A DNA stretch of 64,000 nt from Sphingomonas sp. Leaf32 (GTDB taxonomy: Bacteria; Pseudomonadota; Alphaproteobacteria; Sphingomonadales; Sphingomonadaceae): assembly GCF_001421765.1 (NCBI RefSeq), contig NZ_LMLA01000002.1:62001-126000 (forward strand), in the 5' to 3' direction. The position numbers and the translations under genes are program-made. Of this stretch, positions 35,012 to 45,439 are shown piece by piece. A model generated the notes under the pieces. It was given only the letters and a program-made list of their open reading frames with translations. It was not told the DNA's origin and made no database searches. Numbering within the stretch: position 1 is the first letter of the stretch; each line of letters begins with the position of its first letter.

Positions 35012-36247
35012 ATGGCAACCCCCATTTCCGCCGATCATCGCCTGCCGGTCACGGTGCTGTCCGGATTTCTGGGCGCGGGGAAGACCACGTTGCTCAACCA
35101 CATACTGGGTAACCGCGAGGGGCGGCGGGTGGCGGTCATCGTCAACGACATGTCCGAAGTGAATATCGACGCCGATCTGGTGCGGGGTGGCGAGGCGGCA
35201 TTGTCGCGGTCGGAGGAGGCGTTGGTCGAAATGACCAATGGCTGCATCTGCTGCACGCTGCGCGACGACCTGCTGGCCGAGGTGCGCACCCTGGTCGAGG
35301 CGGGACGGTTCGACTATCTGGTGATCGAGAGCACCGGCATCTCCGAACCGCTGCCCGTCGCCACGACCTTTTCGTTCCGGGACGAGAACGGCGTGTCGCT
35401 GGGCGATGTCGCGCGGCTCGACACGATGGTGACGGTCGTCGATGCCATGCACCTGCTGGCCGATTATTCCAGCCAGGATTTTCTTGCCGACCGCGGCGAG
35501 ACGCTGGGCGAGGACGATACGCGCAGTCTGGTCGGGCTGCTGGTCGAACAGATCGAGTTCGCCGATGTGGTGGTGGTCAACAAGGCGTCGTCGGTCTCGG
35601 CCGAGCATCTCGCTACCGTCCGCAAGCTGATCGCCAGCCTGAACGCGGACGCGGTGATCGTGAACGCGGATCATGGCCGGGTCGCCCTCGGCCAAATCCT
35701 CGCCACCGGGCTGTTCGACGAGGAGAAGGCGGCCCGTCACCCGCTCTGGGCCAAGGAACTCTACGGCTATGCCCATCATCAGCCGGAAACGGAGGAATAT
35801 GGCATCGAGAGCTTCGTCTATCGCGCCCGCCGGCCGTTCGACCCGGCAAAGTTCCACGCCTTTCTGACCGATGGCGGCCTCGACCATGTGGTGCGGGCAA
35901 AGGGGCATTTCTGGCTCGCGACCCGGCCCGACTGGGTGGGGGAACTGGCGGTGGCCGGCAGCCAGACGACGACCGCGCGGATGGGGCGGTGGTGGGGGTC
36001 GATCCCCAAGCATCACTGGCCGGACGATGGCCGGTTCGAGGAGTTCGTCGCGAAGCATTGGGACGTGATCTGGGGCGATCGGCGTCAGGAATTGGTGTTC
36101 ATCGGCATCGGCATGGACGAAGCCCGTATCCGCCGGCGGCTCGACGCGTGCCTGGTCCCGGCCGCTGCCCTGACTCCCGCGCTATGGGTCGGGATGCGCG
36201 ATCCGTTCCCGGCCTGGGGCGATCCGCAGGCGATCGCGGCAGAGTGA
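35012..36247 (+). CDS. COG0523 (CobW/ZagA-like) metallochaperone GTPase
   Basis: A 411-aa G3E GTPase: Walker [13 protein letters not shown], the metal-binding [13 protein letters not shown] (CxCC), [17 protein letters not shown] (G4) and a CobW C-terminal domain ([19 protein letters not shown]). Such proteins hand zinc (sometimes cobalt or other metals) to client enzymes during metal limitation. ATG 35012 has TGGAG seven bases upstream. The divergent palindrome suggests Zur repression. Confidence 0.9.
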   Translation: MATPISADHRLPVTVLSGFLGAGKTTLLNHILGNREGRRVAVIVNDMSEVNIDADLVRGGEAALSRSEEALVEMTNGCICCTLRDDLLAEVRTLVEAGRFDYLVIESTGISEPLPVATTFSFRDENGVSLGDVARLDTMVTVVDAMHLLADYSSQDFLADRGETLGEDDTRSLVGLLVEQIEFADVVVVNKASSVSAEHLATVRKLIASLNADAVIVNADHGRVALGQILATGLFDEEKAARHPLWAKELYGYAHHQPETEEYGIESFVYRARRPFDPAKFHAFLTDGGLDHVVRAKGHFWLATRPDWVGELAVAGSQTTTARMGRWWGSIPKHHWPDDGRFEEFVAKHWDVIWGDRRQELVFIGIGMDEARIRRRLDACLVPAAALTPALWVGMRDPFPAWGDPQAIAAE

Positions 36248-36330
36248 TCGGCCCCTTCGGATTGCGTTCATCGACGGCGTACCACGAAGATCGCATCCAA
36301 CGCATTGATCCAACCAGACGAAGGACGTTC

Positions 36331-38418
36331 ATGCACCGCCGCACCCTGCTAGTATCCGCTGCCATGCTGCCCTTGCTCCATACGCCGCTGCGCGCCGCCG
36401 AACCGGACAACCCCCTGCTCGGTGACTGGATCCACGGCATTCCGCCCTACCGCGCGATCCGACCGGCACAGTATCGCCCGGCGTTCGATGCCGCGCTGAA
36501 GGCGGCACGCGCCGATTTCCGGGCGATGACCGTCGCGCGCTCCGCACCGACCTTCGTCAACACGATCGATGCGATGGAGCGGTCGGGGCAGCAATTGGCG
36601 CGGGTGTCGGCGGCCTTCTTCAACGTGTCGTCCGCCGATGCGACACCGGAAATCCAGGCGATCGAGGAAGCGGTGGTCCCCGAACTGACCCGCTTCTCGA
36701 ACGAGACTTCGCTCGACCCCGCGATGTTCGCGCGGGTCGACCGGCTGTACAAGGACCGCGCCTCGCTTGGCCTTGATCCCGAACAGCTGCGGTTGCTGGA
36801 GGAAACGCACAAGCGCTACGTCCGCGCCGGCGCCGCGCTGCCTCCGGCGGCCCGCGCCCGCGTCGCCGCGATCAACGAGGAGATGGCGAAGCTGGGCGTC
36901 CAGTTCGGGCAGAAGCTGCTGGCCGACCAGAAGGCGAGCAGCGTGCTGCTGACCGAGGCGGAGGTGGCCGGGCTGCCCGCCGATCAGAAATCGACGGCGG
37001 CGACGGCGGCCAGGGCGGCGGGCAGGACCGGCTATCTGGTCCCCGCCACCCGTTCGGCGGTCGAGCCGTTCCTGACCGTCGCGACCGATCGGGTGGCGCG
37101 GCAGAAGGTGTTCGCGGCGTTCGACAATCGCGGCGCGAATGCGAACGGGAACGATACCTCCGCGATCATCCGCCGGCTGGTCGAACTGCGGATCGAGCGC
37201 GCGAAGCTGATGGGGGCACCGAGCCACGCCGCCTTCGTGCTGCAGGATGCGATGGCCAGGACGCCGGAGGCCGCGACCGACCTGCTGATGCGCGTCTATC
37301 GCCCGGCGCTCACCCGCGCGCGGGAAGAGGAAGCAGCGTTGCTCAAGCTCGCCGCCGCCGACGGCGTGACGCGGATCGAGCCATGGGACTGGCGCTTCTA
37401 CGCCGAAAAGGAACGCCAGCGCCGCTACAGCCTCGATGAAGGGGCAGTGAAGCAGTATTTTCCGCTCGACGGCATGGTCGCCGCGCTGATGGACACGACC
37501 AGGCGGTTGTACGGCATCCAGTTCGTCGCCCGTCCCGATGTGCCGGTCTATGCCGATGGCGTGAAGGTGTGGGAGGTGCGCGAAGCCGATGGCGCGCCGA
37601 TCGGGCTGTTCTATGCCGACTGGTTCGCACGGCCGACCAAGCGACCCGGCGCGTGGATGAATTCTTTGCGCGACCAGAACACGCTGCTGGGGCACCAGGC
37701 GATCGTCGTCAACAATTGCAACTACACGCCCCCGGCGCCGAGCGAGCGCGCGCTCATCAGCCTCGACGATGCCGAAACGCTGTTCCACGAATTCGGCCAC
37801 GGGCTGCACGGCCTGTTCAGCACGGTCCGCTATCCCAGCCTGTCGGGTACGTCGGTCACGCGCGATTTCGTCGAATTCCCGTCGCAGGTCCATGAGCATT
37901 GGGCCAGCGATCCGACGATCCTGCGCGCCCATGCCCGCAATGCCGCCGGTGAGCCGATGCCGGAGCCGATGCTCAAGTCGCTGCTGGAGGCGCGGACCTT
38001 CAATCAGGGCTATCTGACCGTGCAGCAATTGTCGTCGGCGATCCTCGACATGCGGTTGCATTCGCTGGGCACGCTGCCCACCGATTTCGACGCGCTGCGG
38101 TGGGAAAAGGCGCAACTCGCCGATCTGGGCGTGCCGCACGCGGTCGGAATGCGGCATCGCCTGCCGCACTTCAGCCACATCTTCGACGGCGGATATTCGG
38201 CGGGCTATTATGCCTATACCTGGGCCGAAGTGCTTGACGCTGACGGGTTCGCGGCGTTCGAGGAATCGGGCGACGTCTTCAACCCGGCGTTGGCGAAGAA
38301 GCTGCGCGACGAGGTGCTTTCGCGCGGCAATTCGCGTGATCCGGCGGCAAGCTATGTCGCGTTTCGCGAGCGGATGCCCGATGCGACGGCGCTGTTGCGC
38401 AATCGCGGGCTGACCTGA
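36331..38418 (+). CDS. dcp: M3 family metallopeptidase (peptidyl-dipeptidase Dcp type), exported
   Basis: A 695-aa oligopeptidase with zinc motif HEFGHGLHG near residue 487 and downstream Glu in RDFVEFPSQVHEHW. The N terminus (MHRRTLLVSAAMLPLLHTPLRAAE) is a signal peptide, fitting a periplasmic Dcp. ATG 36331 follows AAGGACG; the open frame extends to 35989 but overlaps the COG0523 gene. It stands alone between the metal genes and a glycosyltransferase. Confidence 0.9.
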   Translation: MHRRTLLVSAAMLPLLHTPLRAAEPDNPLLGDWIHGIPPYRAIRPAQYRPAFDAALKAARADFRAMTVARSAPTFVNTIDAMERSGQQLARVSAAFFNVSSADATPEIQAIEEAVVPELTRFSNETSLDPAMFARVDRLYKDRASLGLDPEQLRLLEETHKRYVRAGAALPPAARARVAAINEEMAKLGVQFGQKLLADQKASSVLLTEAEVAGLPADQKSTAATAARAAGRTGYLVPATRSAVEPFLTVATDRVARQKVFAAFDNRGANANGNDTSAIIRRLVELRIERAKLMGAPSHAAFVLQDAMARTPEAATDLLMRVYRPALTRAREEEAALLKLAAADGVTRIEPWDWRFYAEKERQRRYSLDEGAVKQYFPLDGMVAALMDTTRRLYGIQFVARPDVPVYADGVKVWEVREADGAPIGLFYADWFARPTKRPGAWMNSLRDQNTLLGHQAIVVNNCNYTPPAPSERALISLDDAETLFHEFGHGLHGLFSTVRYPSLSGTSVTRDFVEFPSQVHEHWASDPTILRAHARNAAGEPMPEPMLKSLLEARTFNQGYLTVQQLSSAILDMRLHSLGTLPTDFDALRWEKAQLADLGVPHAVGMRHRLPHFSHIFDGGYSAGYYAYTWAEVLDADGFAAFEESGDVFNPALAKKLRDEVLSRGNSRDPAASYVAFRERMPDATALLRNRGLT

Positions 38419-38451
38419 AGCGGGTCTGCCCGACTCAGTTCCGATCGTAGC

Positions 38452-38487
38452 GTGCCCGCATCCCTGCCTTTGCAAGGGTGCGGGCAC
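38452..38487. terminator. Long GC-rich hairpin after dcp
   Basis: Stem GTGCCCGCA(T)CCCT / AGGGTGCGGGCAC: 13 base pairs with one bulged T and a 9-base loop. It lies 33 bases after the dcp stop; no T-run, so it may work as a factor-dependent or bidirectional end. Confidence 0.5.
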
Positions 38488-38608
38488 GACGGAGCGCCTC
38501 GTGGTAACGGCATGGCGGGCATCCAGCCGCGCGTTGCTGCTGATGAACCTATTGAGAAACCGTGCTTTGCCTTGGGCGATCCGAACGATGCCAACGGGAC
38601 GGCGGCCG

Positions 38609-39352
38609 TCAGGCGCTGATCGCCTCTGGCGCGCGATAGGCGTCGAAATAGGCATGGGCCAGCACGCGGCGCCCGTTGCGTTCGCCGATCGCGGTGTCGT
38701 TGACCAGCCGGCTGCCCGCCACCGTGCGGTAATGGGCGACGCAGGTGTCCAGCCGGGTAAAGCGCGCCCCGGCGGCGGCAGCGCGGGTGTAGAAGTCCCA
38801 GTCGTTGCAATTGTGGAAGCTGGGGTCGAAGCCGTGCACCCGCTCGACCAGGTTTCGGCGCACTACCGACCAGCTCGGCCCGATGACGCCGCCGCTCATC
38901 AGCCCCGCAGCGATGCAGCCGCCGTCCCAACCGCATTCGGGCGCGGTCGGCGGGGCATCGCCCTCGATCCGCGCGAAATGGCCGACGACGATGTCGTGGC
39001 CGGCGGTTGCGGCGGGGGCCAGTAGCGTTTGCGCCGCGCCGGGCAGCCAGACGTCGTCGCTGTCGAGGAACGCGACCCATTCGGCCGTTGCCAGCGCGAC
39101 GCCGCTGTTGCGGGCCTGCGATGCACCGACGTTGCGCGGCAGGATCACCGCCTGCACGCGGTCGTGTGTCGCGGCGAGCGCGCGGATCACCGTCGGGCTG
39201 GCATCGCTCGATCCGTCGTCGACCACGATCACCTTGCCGGGCGCATGGACCTGCGCGAGCACGCTTTCGACCGCGTCGGCGACGACATGCGCGCGGTTGT
39301 GGCACGGGATGACGACGTCGTACGACGCGAAGCGGGCGGGGACATGCTGCAT
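38609..39352 (-). CDS. Family 2 glycosyltransferase
   Basis: A 247-aa GT-A fold enzyme: YDVVIPCHNRAHVVADAVESVL start, VVDDGSSDAS, the DxD-like AFLDSDDVWLPGA, and CNDWDFYTRAAAAG. No membrane segments, so it acts at the cytoplasmic side on a nucleotide sugar. ATG 39352 follows GGGCGGGG directly. The frame is open farther upstream but overlaps the receptor gene. Target glycan unknown. Confidence 0.85.
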   Translation of the reverse strand: MQHVPARFASYDVVIPCHNRAHVVADAVESVLAQVHAPGKVIVVDDGSSDASPTVIRALAATHDRVQAVILPRNVGASQARNSGVALATAEWVAFLDSDDVWLPGAAQTLLAPAATAGHDIVVGHFARIEGDAPPTAPECGWDGGCIAAGLMSGGVIGPSWSVVRRNLVERVHGFDPSFHNCNDWDFYTRAAAAGARFTRLDTCVAHYRTVAGSRLVNDTAIGERNGRRVLAHAYFDAYRAPEAISA

Positions 39353-39390
39353 CCCCGCCCTTTGCGGCCTGACGCCCCGTGGAGCAAGCG

Positions 39391-42285
39391 TCAGCGCGTA
39401 CCCAGGCCCATGCGCGCGCCGGCATAGACATAGCGCCCGATCGGCGAGATCGGCACGTTGGTCTCGAACCCGATATCCGGACGCTGGTCGGTCAGGTTGT
39501 TGACGCCGCCATAGAAGGCGAAGCGATCGTTGACCCGCACCTGCGCCTGCACATCGTGGCTCCACAATTCCTTGTACCGGAAATAGCGCGGATCGACGAA
39601 GTTGGGCGTGCTGTCGGTGTCGAAACGCGAAAAGCGCCGGACGCCGTTCTGCCAGCGCAGATTATAGCTGAGCGTCAGCGCCTCGATCTCCCAGCTGGGT
39701 GAGAAGGCGAGCGTGTAGCGTGGGCGGAACGGCTGATCGACATTGTTCTCGGTCACCGCGCCCGGCGTCGCAATCTGTTCCAGCCGGTCGAGATAGCCGC
39801 CGACCAGCCGCAGGTCGAAGCTGCCAATGTTCGCGGTGGTGAAGCGATAGGCGATGTTGAGTTCGGCCCCGGCGGTACGGAACGACGCGACATTCTGCGG
39901 CTGCACGGTGAAGCCGTTGATGAAGCCGCTGCCGGTCGCGCGGCCGATTGCCCCGCAATAGGCGTTGTCGAGGTTCGGTTGGTCGACGCACAGTTCGGCG
40001 ATGGTGTTGGCGCCGGGGGTGTTGATCGCATCGGTCAGGTCGATGTCATACCAGTCGAGCGCGATCGACAGGCCGGGCACGAAATCGGGGCGCAGTACGA
40101 TGCCTGCGGTCCACGTTCTGGCGACTTCGGGGCGCAGGTTGCGGTTGCCCTCCTGCGTGCCGGGAATGAAGATCGTCGCATTGGGATTGTTCGCGGCGGT
40201 GAAGGTCGCCGGATTGCCGCCCGCTGCGGTGATGAGCGTCTGACAGTTGGCGGCGCGGAACGACGTGCCGAGGGTGCGGTTGGCAAGGTAGCAGGGGTCG
40301 GAGAAGAAGTTGCTGGTGCCGGTCTGCGGGCGGAAGATTTCGCCGATATTTGGCGCACGGACCGACCGGCCATAGGAGCCGCGCACGCTGATTGCGGCGA
40401 TCGGCGCGTAGATCGCGTTGAACTGCCACGCCCGCGTCGTGCCGATCGTCGAATAGTCCGACAGCCGCCCCGCCGCGCCGACCGACAGCAGGTGGGCGAA
40501 CGGCACGCCCTTCAGCAGCGGGGCGTTCAGCTCGCCGAACGCTTCCCACACGTCGAAGCTGCCGCGTGACGGCGTGGGGATGATATATTCGTCATATTGG
40601 TAGAAGGCGTTGTCGAGCAGTTGCTGCGCCGGGCGGAAACGGCTCGATTCCCTGCGATATTCGCCGCCCGCGGCAAAGGCGACCGGGCCGCCGGGCAGTG
40701 CGAAGAACTGGCCGAAATCGCCGGTCAGCGCGGCATTGACGACATGCTGTTCGATCCGCGCGGTGCTGACCGGATCGAACAGATAATAGTCGAACGAGCG
40801 CCCGTCGACGGTGTTGCCGCCAAAGGTGTTGACCGGCACGCAGCCGGCGGCGCGTGCCGTGGCGGAGCGGCACACGATCTGCCCGCTGCCGTCGCGCACC
40901 GCGTCCAGCGCGTCGAGGAAGCGGTCGTTCAGCCGGTCGTTGCGCTTGGTCGCGCGCACGTCGGTGCGGCCATAGGTGTAGGACACGTCGTAACCGGCAT
41001 GGTCGGAGATGCGCCCGCTGACGTCGACCACGCCGCGCCACGTCCGGCGACGATCGGTTTCGCCCCGGCGGGGAATGTCGAAATTGTTGCGGCTGACATC
41101 GACCGAGGTCAGGCCGGCGGCGCGCGCGGCGGTCAGGATCGACAGGGGGATGAACGGATTGTCGAGCGCGATGGTCGCGGGATAATTGCCGCCATAGCCG
41201 CTGAAGCTCGTCACCTCGCTCTGGACGAACTTCGCCTCGGCCGACAGCTTGAACGCGTCGGAGACATCGAAGCGGGCCAGCGCATTGACCGCATGGCGTT
41301 CGGTACGCGGCAGGATGTCGCCGATATAGCCCGCGACGGGCGTATCGTCGCCACCAATCGAATAGCCGTCGTTAAGCAGGATGCGGCCGGAGGTGTAGCG
41401 CGTGCCATCACCGCGAAATACCTGGTCGCCGATCACGACATATCCCTGGTTCGAACCATAGGGGTAGCGCAGGTCGCGTGCCGGAGCGACCTTGTAGGTG
41501 CCGGATCGGGTCGGGTCGAAATCGTCGGTGTTGACGAAATATTGCCGTTGGCCGAGCGCCAGATAGTCGCGGTCGTCGTTCGCCAGCGGATCGTCGGCAT
41601 TATATTCATAGGCCAGCGTCAGGTTGCCGCGCCCGCCGGAGAAATTGCGCCCGGCGATGATCGAGGCGAAGCGGTTGCCGGCGTCGCCGCGCTCCGAGAT
41701 GCCCGCCTGCACCCGTGCCGCCACCCCGTCGAAATCGCGGCGCAGGACGAAATTGACCACGCCCGACACGCCATCGGCGCCATAGATCGCAGACGCCGCG
41801 CCGGTCAGCACGTCGACACGCTCGATCAGGTCGGTCGGGATCGCGTTGATGTCGACCGCGGCGGTATCCGACTGGCCGGCAACGTGCCGCCGCCCGTTGA
41901 CCAGCACCAGCGTCCGGTTGGGGCCGAGGCCGCGCAGGTCGAGCAGGTTCAGCCCGACCTGCCCCAGCGCCCCGTCGCCCTGGCTGCGCCCGGCGGTGCG
42001 GGTGCTGTCGAGCGAATTGGTGAGCGCCGGCACGCGTTGCAGGAAGGTGGTGACGTTGGTCGTGCCCGACTGGCGCAGTTCCTCGGCGCCGAACGAAACC
42101 ACCGGATTGGGTGCGGCGTAATCGGGGCGGGAGATGCGCGATCCGGTGACGACGATCTCGCCATCGTCGGGTTCGGCGGACTGTTCGGTGGCCGGTTCGG
42201 GCGCGGGGACCGTCTGGGCCTGCGCCGTGGTGGCGACAAGGAACGCCACCCCGGACAGGAGGTGGCGGCGCGTAATAATTGTCAT
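39391..42285 (-). CDS. Large TonB-dependent receptor, likely saccharide uptake
   Basis: A 964-aa receptor: signal peptide (RRHLLSGVAFLVATTAQA), TonB-box/plug start DDGEIVVTGSRISRPDY, plug motifs LLDLRGLGPNRTLVLVNGRRH and VLTGAASAIYGADGVSGVVN, and a barrel ending VYAGARMGLGTR. The start at 42285 (MTIITRRHLL) is chosen over a much longer open frame that runs into the next operon. It is divergent from a sugar-type ABC importer, so it probably feeds the same substrate through the outer membrane (inference). Confidence 0.92.
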   Translation of the reverse strand: MTIITRRHLLSGVAFLVATTAQAQTVPAPEPATEQSAEPDDGEIVVTGSRISRPDYAAPNPVVSFGAEELRQSGTTNVTTFLQRVPALTNSLDSTRTAGRSQGDGALGQVGLNLLDLRGLGPNRTLVLVNGRRHVAGQSDTAAVDINAIPTDLIERVDVLTGAASAIYGADGVSGVVNFVLRRDFDGVAARVQAGISERGDAGNRFASIIAGRNFSGGRGNLTLAYEYNADDPLANDDRDYLALGQRQYFVNTDDFDPTRSGTYKVAPARDLRYPYGSNQGYVVIGDQVFRGDGTRYTSGRILLNDGYSIGGDDTPVAGYIGDILPRTERHAVNALARFDVSDAFKLSAEAKFVQSEVTSFSGYGGNYPATIALDNPFIPLSILTAARAAGLTSVDVSRNNFDIPRRGETDRRRTWRGVVDVSGRISDHAGYDVSYTYGRTDVRATKRNDRLNDRFLDALDAVRDGSGQIVCRSATARAAGCVPVNTFGGNTVDGRSFDYYLFDPVSTARIEQHVVNAALTGDFGQFFALPGGPVAFAAGGEYRRESSRFRPAQQLLDNAFYQYDEYIIPTPSRGSFDVWEAFGELNAPLLKGVPFAHLLSVGAAGRLSDYSTIGTTRAWQFNAIYAPIAAISVRGSYGRSVRAPNIGEIFRPQTGTSNFFSDPCYLANRTLGTSFRAANCQTLITAAGGNPATFTAANNPNATIFIPGTQEGNRNLRPEVARTWTAGIVLRPDFVPGLSIALDWYDIDLTDAINTPGANTIAELCVDQPNLDNAYCGAIGRATGSGFINGFTVQPQNVASFRTAGAELNIAYRFTTANIGSFDLRLVGGYLDRLEQIATPGAVTENNVDQPFRPRYTLAFSPSWEIEALTLSYNLRWQNGVRRFSRFDTDSTPNFVDPRYFRYKELWSHDVQAQVRVNDRFAFYGGVNNLTDQRPDIGFETNVPISPIGRYVYAGARMGLGTR

Positions 42286-42453
42286 GACAAGGTCCCCCGG
42301 GGCCGCGCGATCCCCGTCGAACGATCTCCCAAGCCGCCACAACGCATGGGTGTGCGATTGGCAACCGTACGCGGCGGACCATTTTTCCTGACCTTTTCGA
42401 GACTTGGGGCGGGATCGCCGCTGGCGCGGGCGACGCCGATCCGGCACGGTCAG

Positions 42454-43719
42454 ATGGTGCAGGGAACGGATCATCGCGGACCGACGCGCCGCGCGGTGCT
42501 GGGAATGGTCCCGGCGATGGCGCTGGGCGCGTGCGGGCGCACGGCGGGCGTCGCACCGCTCAGGGTATGGGCGATGAGCTATGAGGGCGATTATTCGCCG
42601 CACCTCATGCCCGATTTCACTGCGGCGACCGGCATTCCGGTCGATGTCCAGTCGCTGCCGACGACCGCCGCCCATGAAAAGCTGCTGACCGCGCACGCCG
42701 GCAACGCGCTGCCCGACGTGCTGATGCTGTTCAACGGTTGGATTCGGGAGTTCGCCATGATCGGGGCAGTGGCGCCGGTGCCCATCCCGGCGCTGACCGC
42801 CGGCATCTTCCCCGGCATCCGCGACGCGTTGCGGATCGGCGGCGTCGACTATGCGGTGCCATGGTCGGTCGCGCCGCAGGTGCAATATTATCGCCGCGAT
42901 ATCGTGCGCGACGCGGGCTATGCCACGCCGCCGCTCGACTGGGCGGGGTGGCTCACGATGGCGCGCGCGATCAAGCGGCGGCGACCGGACGACTATGTGT
43001 TCCTGATGCTGCTCAACTGGCCGACCGCGCTGCTGACGATGATGACGCAGGCCGGGGCGACGATGCTGCGCGACCGTGCCACGCGCGGCAATTTCCGCTC
43101 CGACCCCGTTCGCCACGCCTTTGCCTTCTATGCGCAGTTGTTCGCCGAAGGGCTGGCGCCGCGCGCGTTGTCGACCGAGGTGCAGGACCCGGTGGCGGCG
43201 TTCGCGCAAGGCTATTTTGCGATCTGGCCGAGCAGCCCGACAACGTTACTCGACCTGCGACGGCGAGCGGCGGAGATACCGGCGGAGCGCTGGGGCACCG
43301 CGCGGCTGGCCGGGCCGACCGGACCGGGACCGGTATCGGGCGACAGCGCCAGCCTGTGCGTGACGACGGCCTGCGACCGGCCGCAGGCGGCATGGGCGCT
43401 GGTGCGGCACATGACATCGCGCGCCAGCGAGCTGAAGTTCCAGCGGATGATCGGCAACCTGCCGGCGCGGCTGGATGCGTGGGACTCCCCGCAACTGGCG
43501 CAGCCGGTGCTGGCGGCGTTCCGCGAACAGATGGCCCAGCCCGCGCCGATCCCCCCGGCGGTGGAATGGGAACGCATCCAGAGCGAGGTGCAACTGGCCG
43601 CCGAACGGGTGGTGCGGGGGCTTCAGACGATCGACGAAGCACTGACCGCGCTCGACGAACGGGTCGATCGGCTGCTGGCGCAGCGCCGCGCGCTGGTCGA
43701 TGCGGGACGAATCGCATGA
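42454..43719 (+). CDS. ABC sugar-binding lipoprotein
   Basis: A 421-aa extracellular solute-binding protein, family 1 type: lipobox AMALGACGR (Cys near residue 26), PDFTAATGIPVDVQSLP, AHAGNALPDVLMLFN, and the GGVDYAVPWSVAPQVQYYRRD hinge. ATG 42454 gives a normal lipoprotein signal. The stop overlaps the first permease start (ATGA). Probably binds an oligosaccharide. Confidence 0.87.
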   Translation: MVQGTDHRGPTRRAVLGMVPAMALGACGRTAGVAPLRVWAMSYEGDYSPHLMPDFTAATGIPVDVQSLPTTAAHEKLLTAHAGNALPDVLMLFNGWIREFAMIGAVAPVPIPALTAGIFPGIRDALRIGGVDYAVPWSVAPQVQYYRRDIVRDAGYATPPLDWAGWLTMARAIKRRRPDDYVFLMLLNWPTALLTMMTQAGATMLRDRATRGNFRSDPVRHAFAFYAQLFAEGLAPRALSTEVQDPVAAFAQGYFAIWPSSPTTLLDLRRRAAEIPAERWGTARLAGPTGPGPVSGDSASLCVTTACDRPQAAWALVRHMTSRASELKFQRMIGNLPARLDAWDSPQLAQPVLAAFREQMAQPAPIPPAVEWERIQSEVQLAAERVVRGLQTIDEALTALDERVDRLLAQRRALVDAGRIA

Positions 43720-44597
43720 CGCGCGAGGCGCGGGCCGCGTGGTGCTTCACCGCCCCGGTGCTGACGATCATCGTCGCGGTGTTCGTGTTGCCGACGCTGC
43801 TCGCGATGGCGATGGCATTCACCGATTACTCGATCTACGCGCTGGCCGATCCGGGCAACCTGCACTTCACCGGCATCGCCAATTTCACAACGCTGTTCGC
43901 GACGCCGTTGTTCTGGCGGGCGATCGGCAACACGCTGTTGTTCGCGCTGTTGGGGGTGCCGATGGCGATCGGTGCGTCGCTGTTCGCCGCATTGCTGCTC
44001 AACGATGCGACGGTGCGGTGGAAGCCGTTGTGGCGGGTGGTGCTGTTCGCGCCGTTCGTGACCAGCGTCGTCGCGACGGCGGTGGTGTGGCGGTTCCTGT
44101 TCAACACCCGTTTCGGCCTTATCAACCAGGCGCTGGGCGTGGTCGGGCTGCCCGGTGTCGACTGGCTGGGCGATCCCGACACGTCGATCCCGGCGATCCT
44201 GATCTTCGTGACGTGGAAGATCTTCGGCTACAACATGGTCGTGTTCACCGCGGCGCTGGCGGCGGTGCCGCAGGATCTGATGGAGGCGGCACGGCTGGAC
44301 GGGGCGGGGCGGTGGACGCGGTTCCGCCACGTGACGCTGCCGGCGATCGGCCCGACGCTGGTGCTGGCCGGGGTGATGAGCGTCGCCAGCTTCCTCCAGA
44401 TCTTCGCCGAACCCTATGTCATGACGCTGGGCGGGCCGGCGCAGAGCACGACGACGATCCTGTATTTCATGTTCGACGAAGGCTTCAAATGGTGGAATCT
44501 GGGACAGGCGAGCGCAGTGGCGCTGGTGCTGTTCCTCATGATCCTTGCCGTCACCCTTCTCCAGACGCGCATCGCCAGGCGAAACGAATGGCTGTAA
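43716..44597 (+). CDS. ABC sugar permease, MalF/UgpA type
   Basis: A 293-aa inner-membrane permease with six spans and the EAA loop PQDLMEAARLDGAGRWTRFRHVTLP that docks on the ATPase. Coupled to the binding-protein gene by a 4-base overlap and to the second permease by 10 bases. Confidence 0.9.
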   Translation: MTREARAAWCFTAPVLTIIVAVFVLPTLLAMAMAFTDYSIYALADPGNLHFTGIANFTTLFATPLFWRAIGNTLLFALLGVPMAIGASLFAALLLNDATVRWKPLWRVVLFAPFVTSVVATAVVWRFLFNTRFGLINQALGVVGLPGVDWLGDPDTSIPAILIFVTWKIFGYNMVVFTAALAAVPQDLMEAARLDGAGRWTRFRHVTLPAIGPTLVLAGVMSVASFLQIFAEPYVMTLGGPAQSTTTILYFMFDEGFKWWNLGQASAVALVLFLMILAVTLLQTRIARRNEWL

Positions 44598-45439
44598 GAT
44601 GCCGCCGCGCGATCGTCGCCAATATGCTGGTCGTGGCGCTCGGCCTTCTGACGCTCGCGCCGCTCGCCTATATGGTCATCGTATCGTTCATGCCGCGCGG
44701 GGAATCGGGCACGCTGCCGATCCCGCTCTGGCCGTCGCGCTGGACCCTCGAAAACTATCACGAGCTGTTGGTGCGGCGGCAGATCGACGGGGCGTGGTTC
44801 GATTACCGCATCCTGCCCGCGCTCAGGAACAGCATCGGCGTCGCCGCGCTGTCGACGCTGCTCGGGCTGCTGCTGACGGTGCCCGCCGGCTATGCGCTGG
44901 CCAAGCTGCGGTTTCGCGGGCGTGAGCGGGTGCTCAAACTCCTGATCGCGGCATTGGTCGTGCCGGGGCAGGTCGCGATGCTGCCGCTGTTCCTGATCTT
45001 TCGACAGCTTGGGCTGGTCAACAGCTATGCCGGGGTGATCCTGCCGGGGCTGGCCGGCATCTTCGGCGTGTTGTTCGTGCGGCAGGCGATGCTGGCGGTC
45101 CCCGACGAACTGATCGATGCGGCGCGGATGGACGGGGCGGGCGAGGGGCGCATTTTCGTGTCGATCGTGCTGCCGTTGCTCACCCCGATCGTCATCACGC
45201 TGGCGTTGTTCCTGTTCCTGGGTAGCTGGAACGATTTCCTGTGGCCGTTGATCGTGCTGGCCGACCAGCATCGCTACACCTTGCCGGTCGCGGTCGCAGC
45301 GATCGCGCGGGAACATGCCGCCGACGGCGAATTGATGATGGCGGCGTCGGTGGTGACGACGATGCCGGTGCTATTGCTGTTCCTGCTGCTCCAGCGCTTC
45401 TATCTGACCGGGCTGCTGGGCGGCGGGGTCAAGGGATAG
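44588..45439 (+). CDS. ABC sugar permease, MalG/UgpE type
   Basis: A 283-aa permease with six spans and the EAA loop VPDELIDAARMDGAGEGRIFVSIVLP. Third gene of the binding-protein/permease operon. Its last 40 bases overlap the 3' end of the ATPase gene on the opposite strand. Confidence 0.9.
   Translation: MAVRCRRAIVANMLVVALGLLTLAPLAYMVIVSFMPRGESGTLPIPLWPSRWTLENYHELLVRRQIDGAWFDYRILPALRNSIGVAALSTLLGLLLTVPAGYALAKLRFRGRERVLKLLIAALVVPGQVAMLPLFLIFRQLGLVNSYAGVILPGLAGIFGVLFVRQAMLAVPDELIDAARMDGAGEGRIFVSIVLPLLTPIVITLALFLFLGSWNDFLWPLIVLADQHRYTLPVAVAAIAREHAADGELMMAASVVTTMPVLLLFLLLQRFYLTGLLGGGVKG

Noticed and set aside
36349..38655. Minus-strand open frame of 768 codons opposite dcp
   Set aside because: Shadow frame; the HEFGH peptidase is on the plus strand.
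40597..42453. Long upstream extension of the sugar-binding-protein frame, antisense to the second TonB receptor
   Set aside because: The lipoprotein signal starts at 42454; the earlier part is shadow coding of the receptor.
42286..43209. Upstream extension of the second TonB receptor frame
   Set aside because: The receptor signal peptide begins at 42285; the extension overlaps the binding-protein gene on the other strand.
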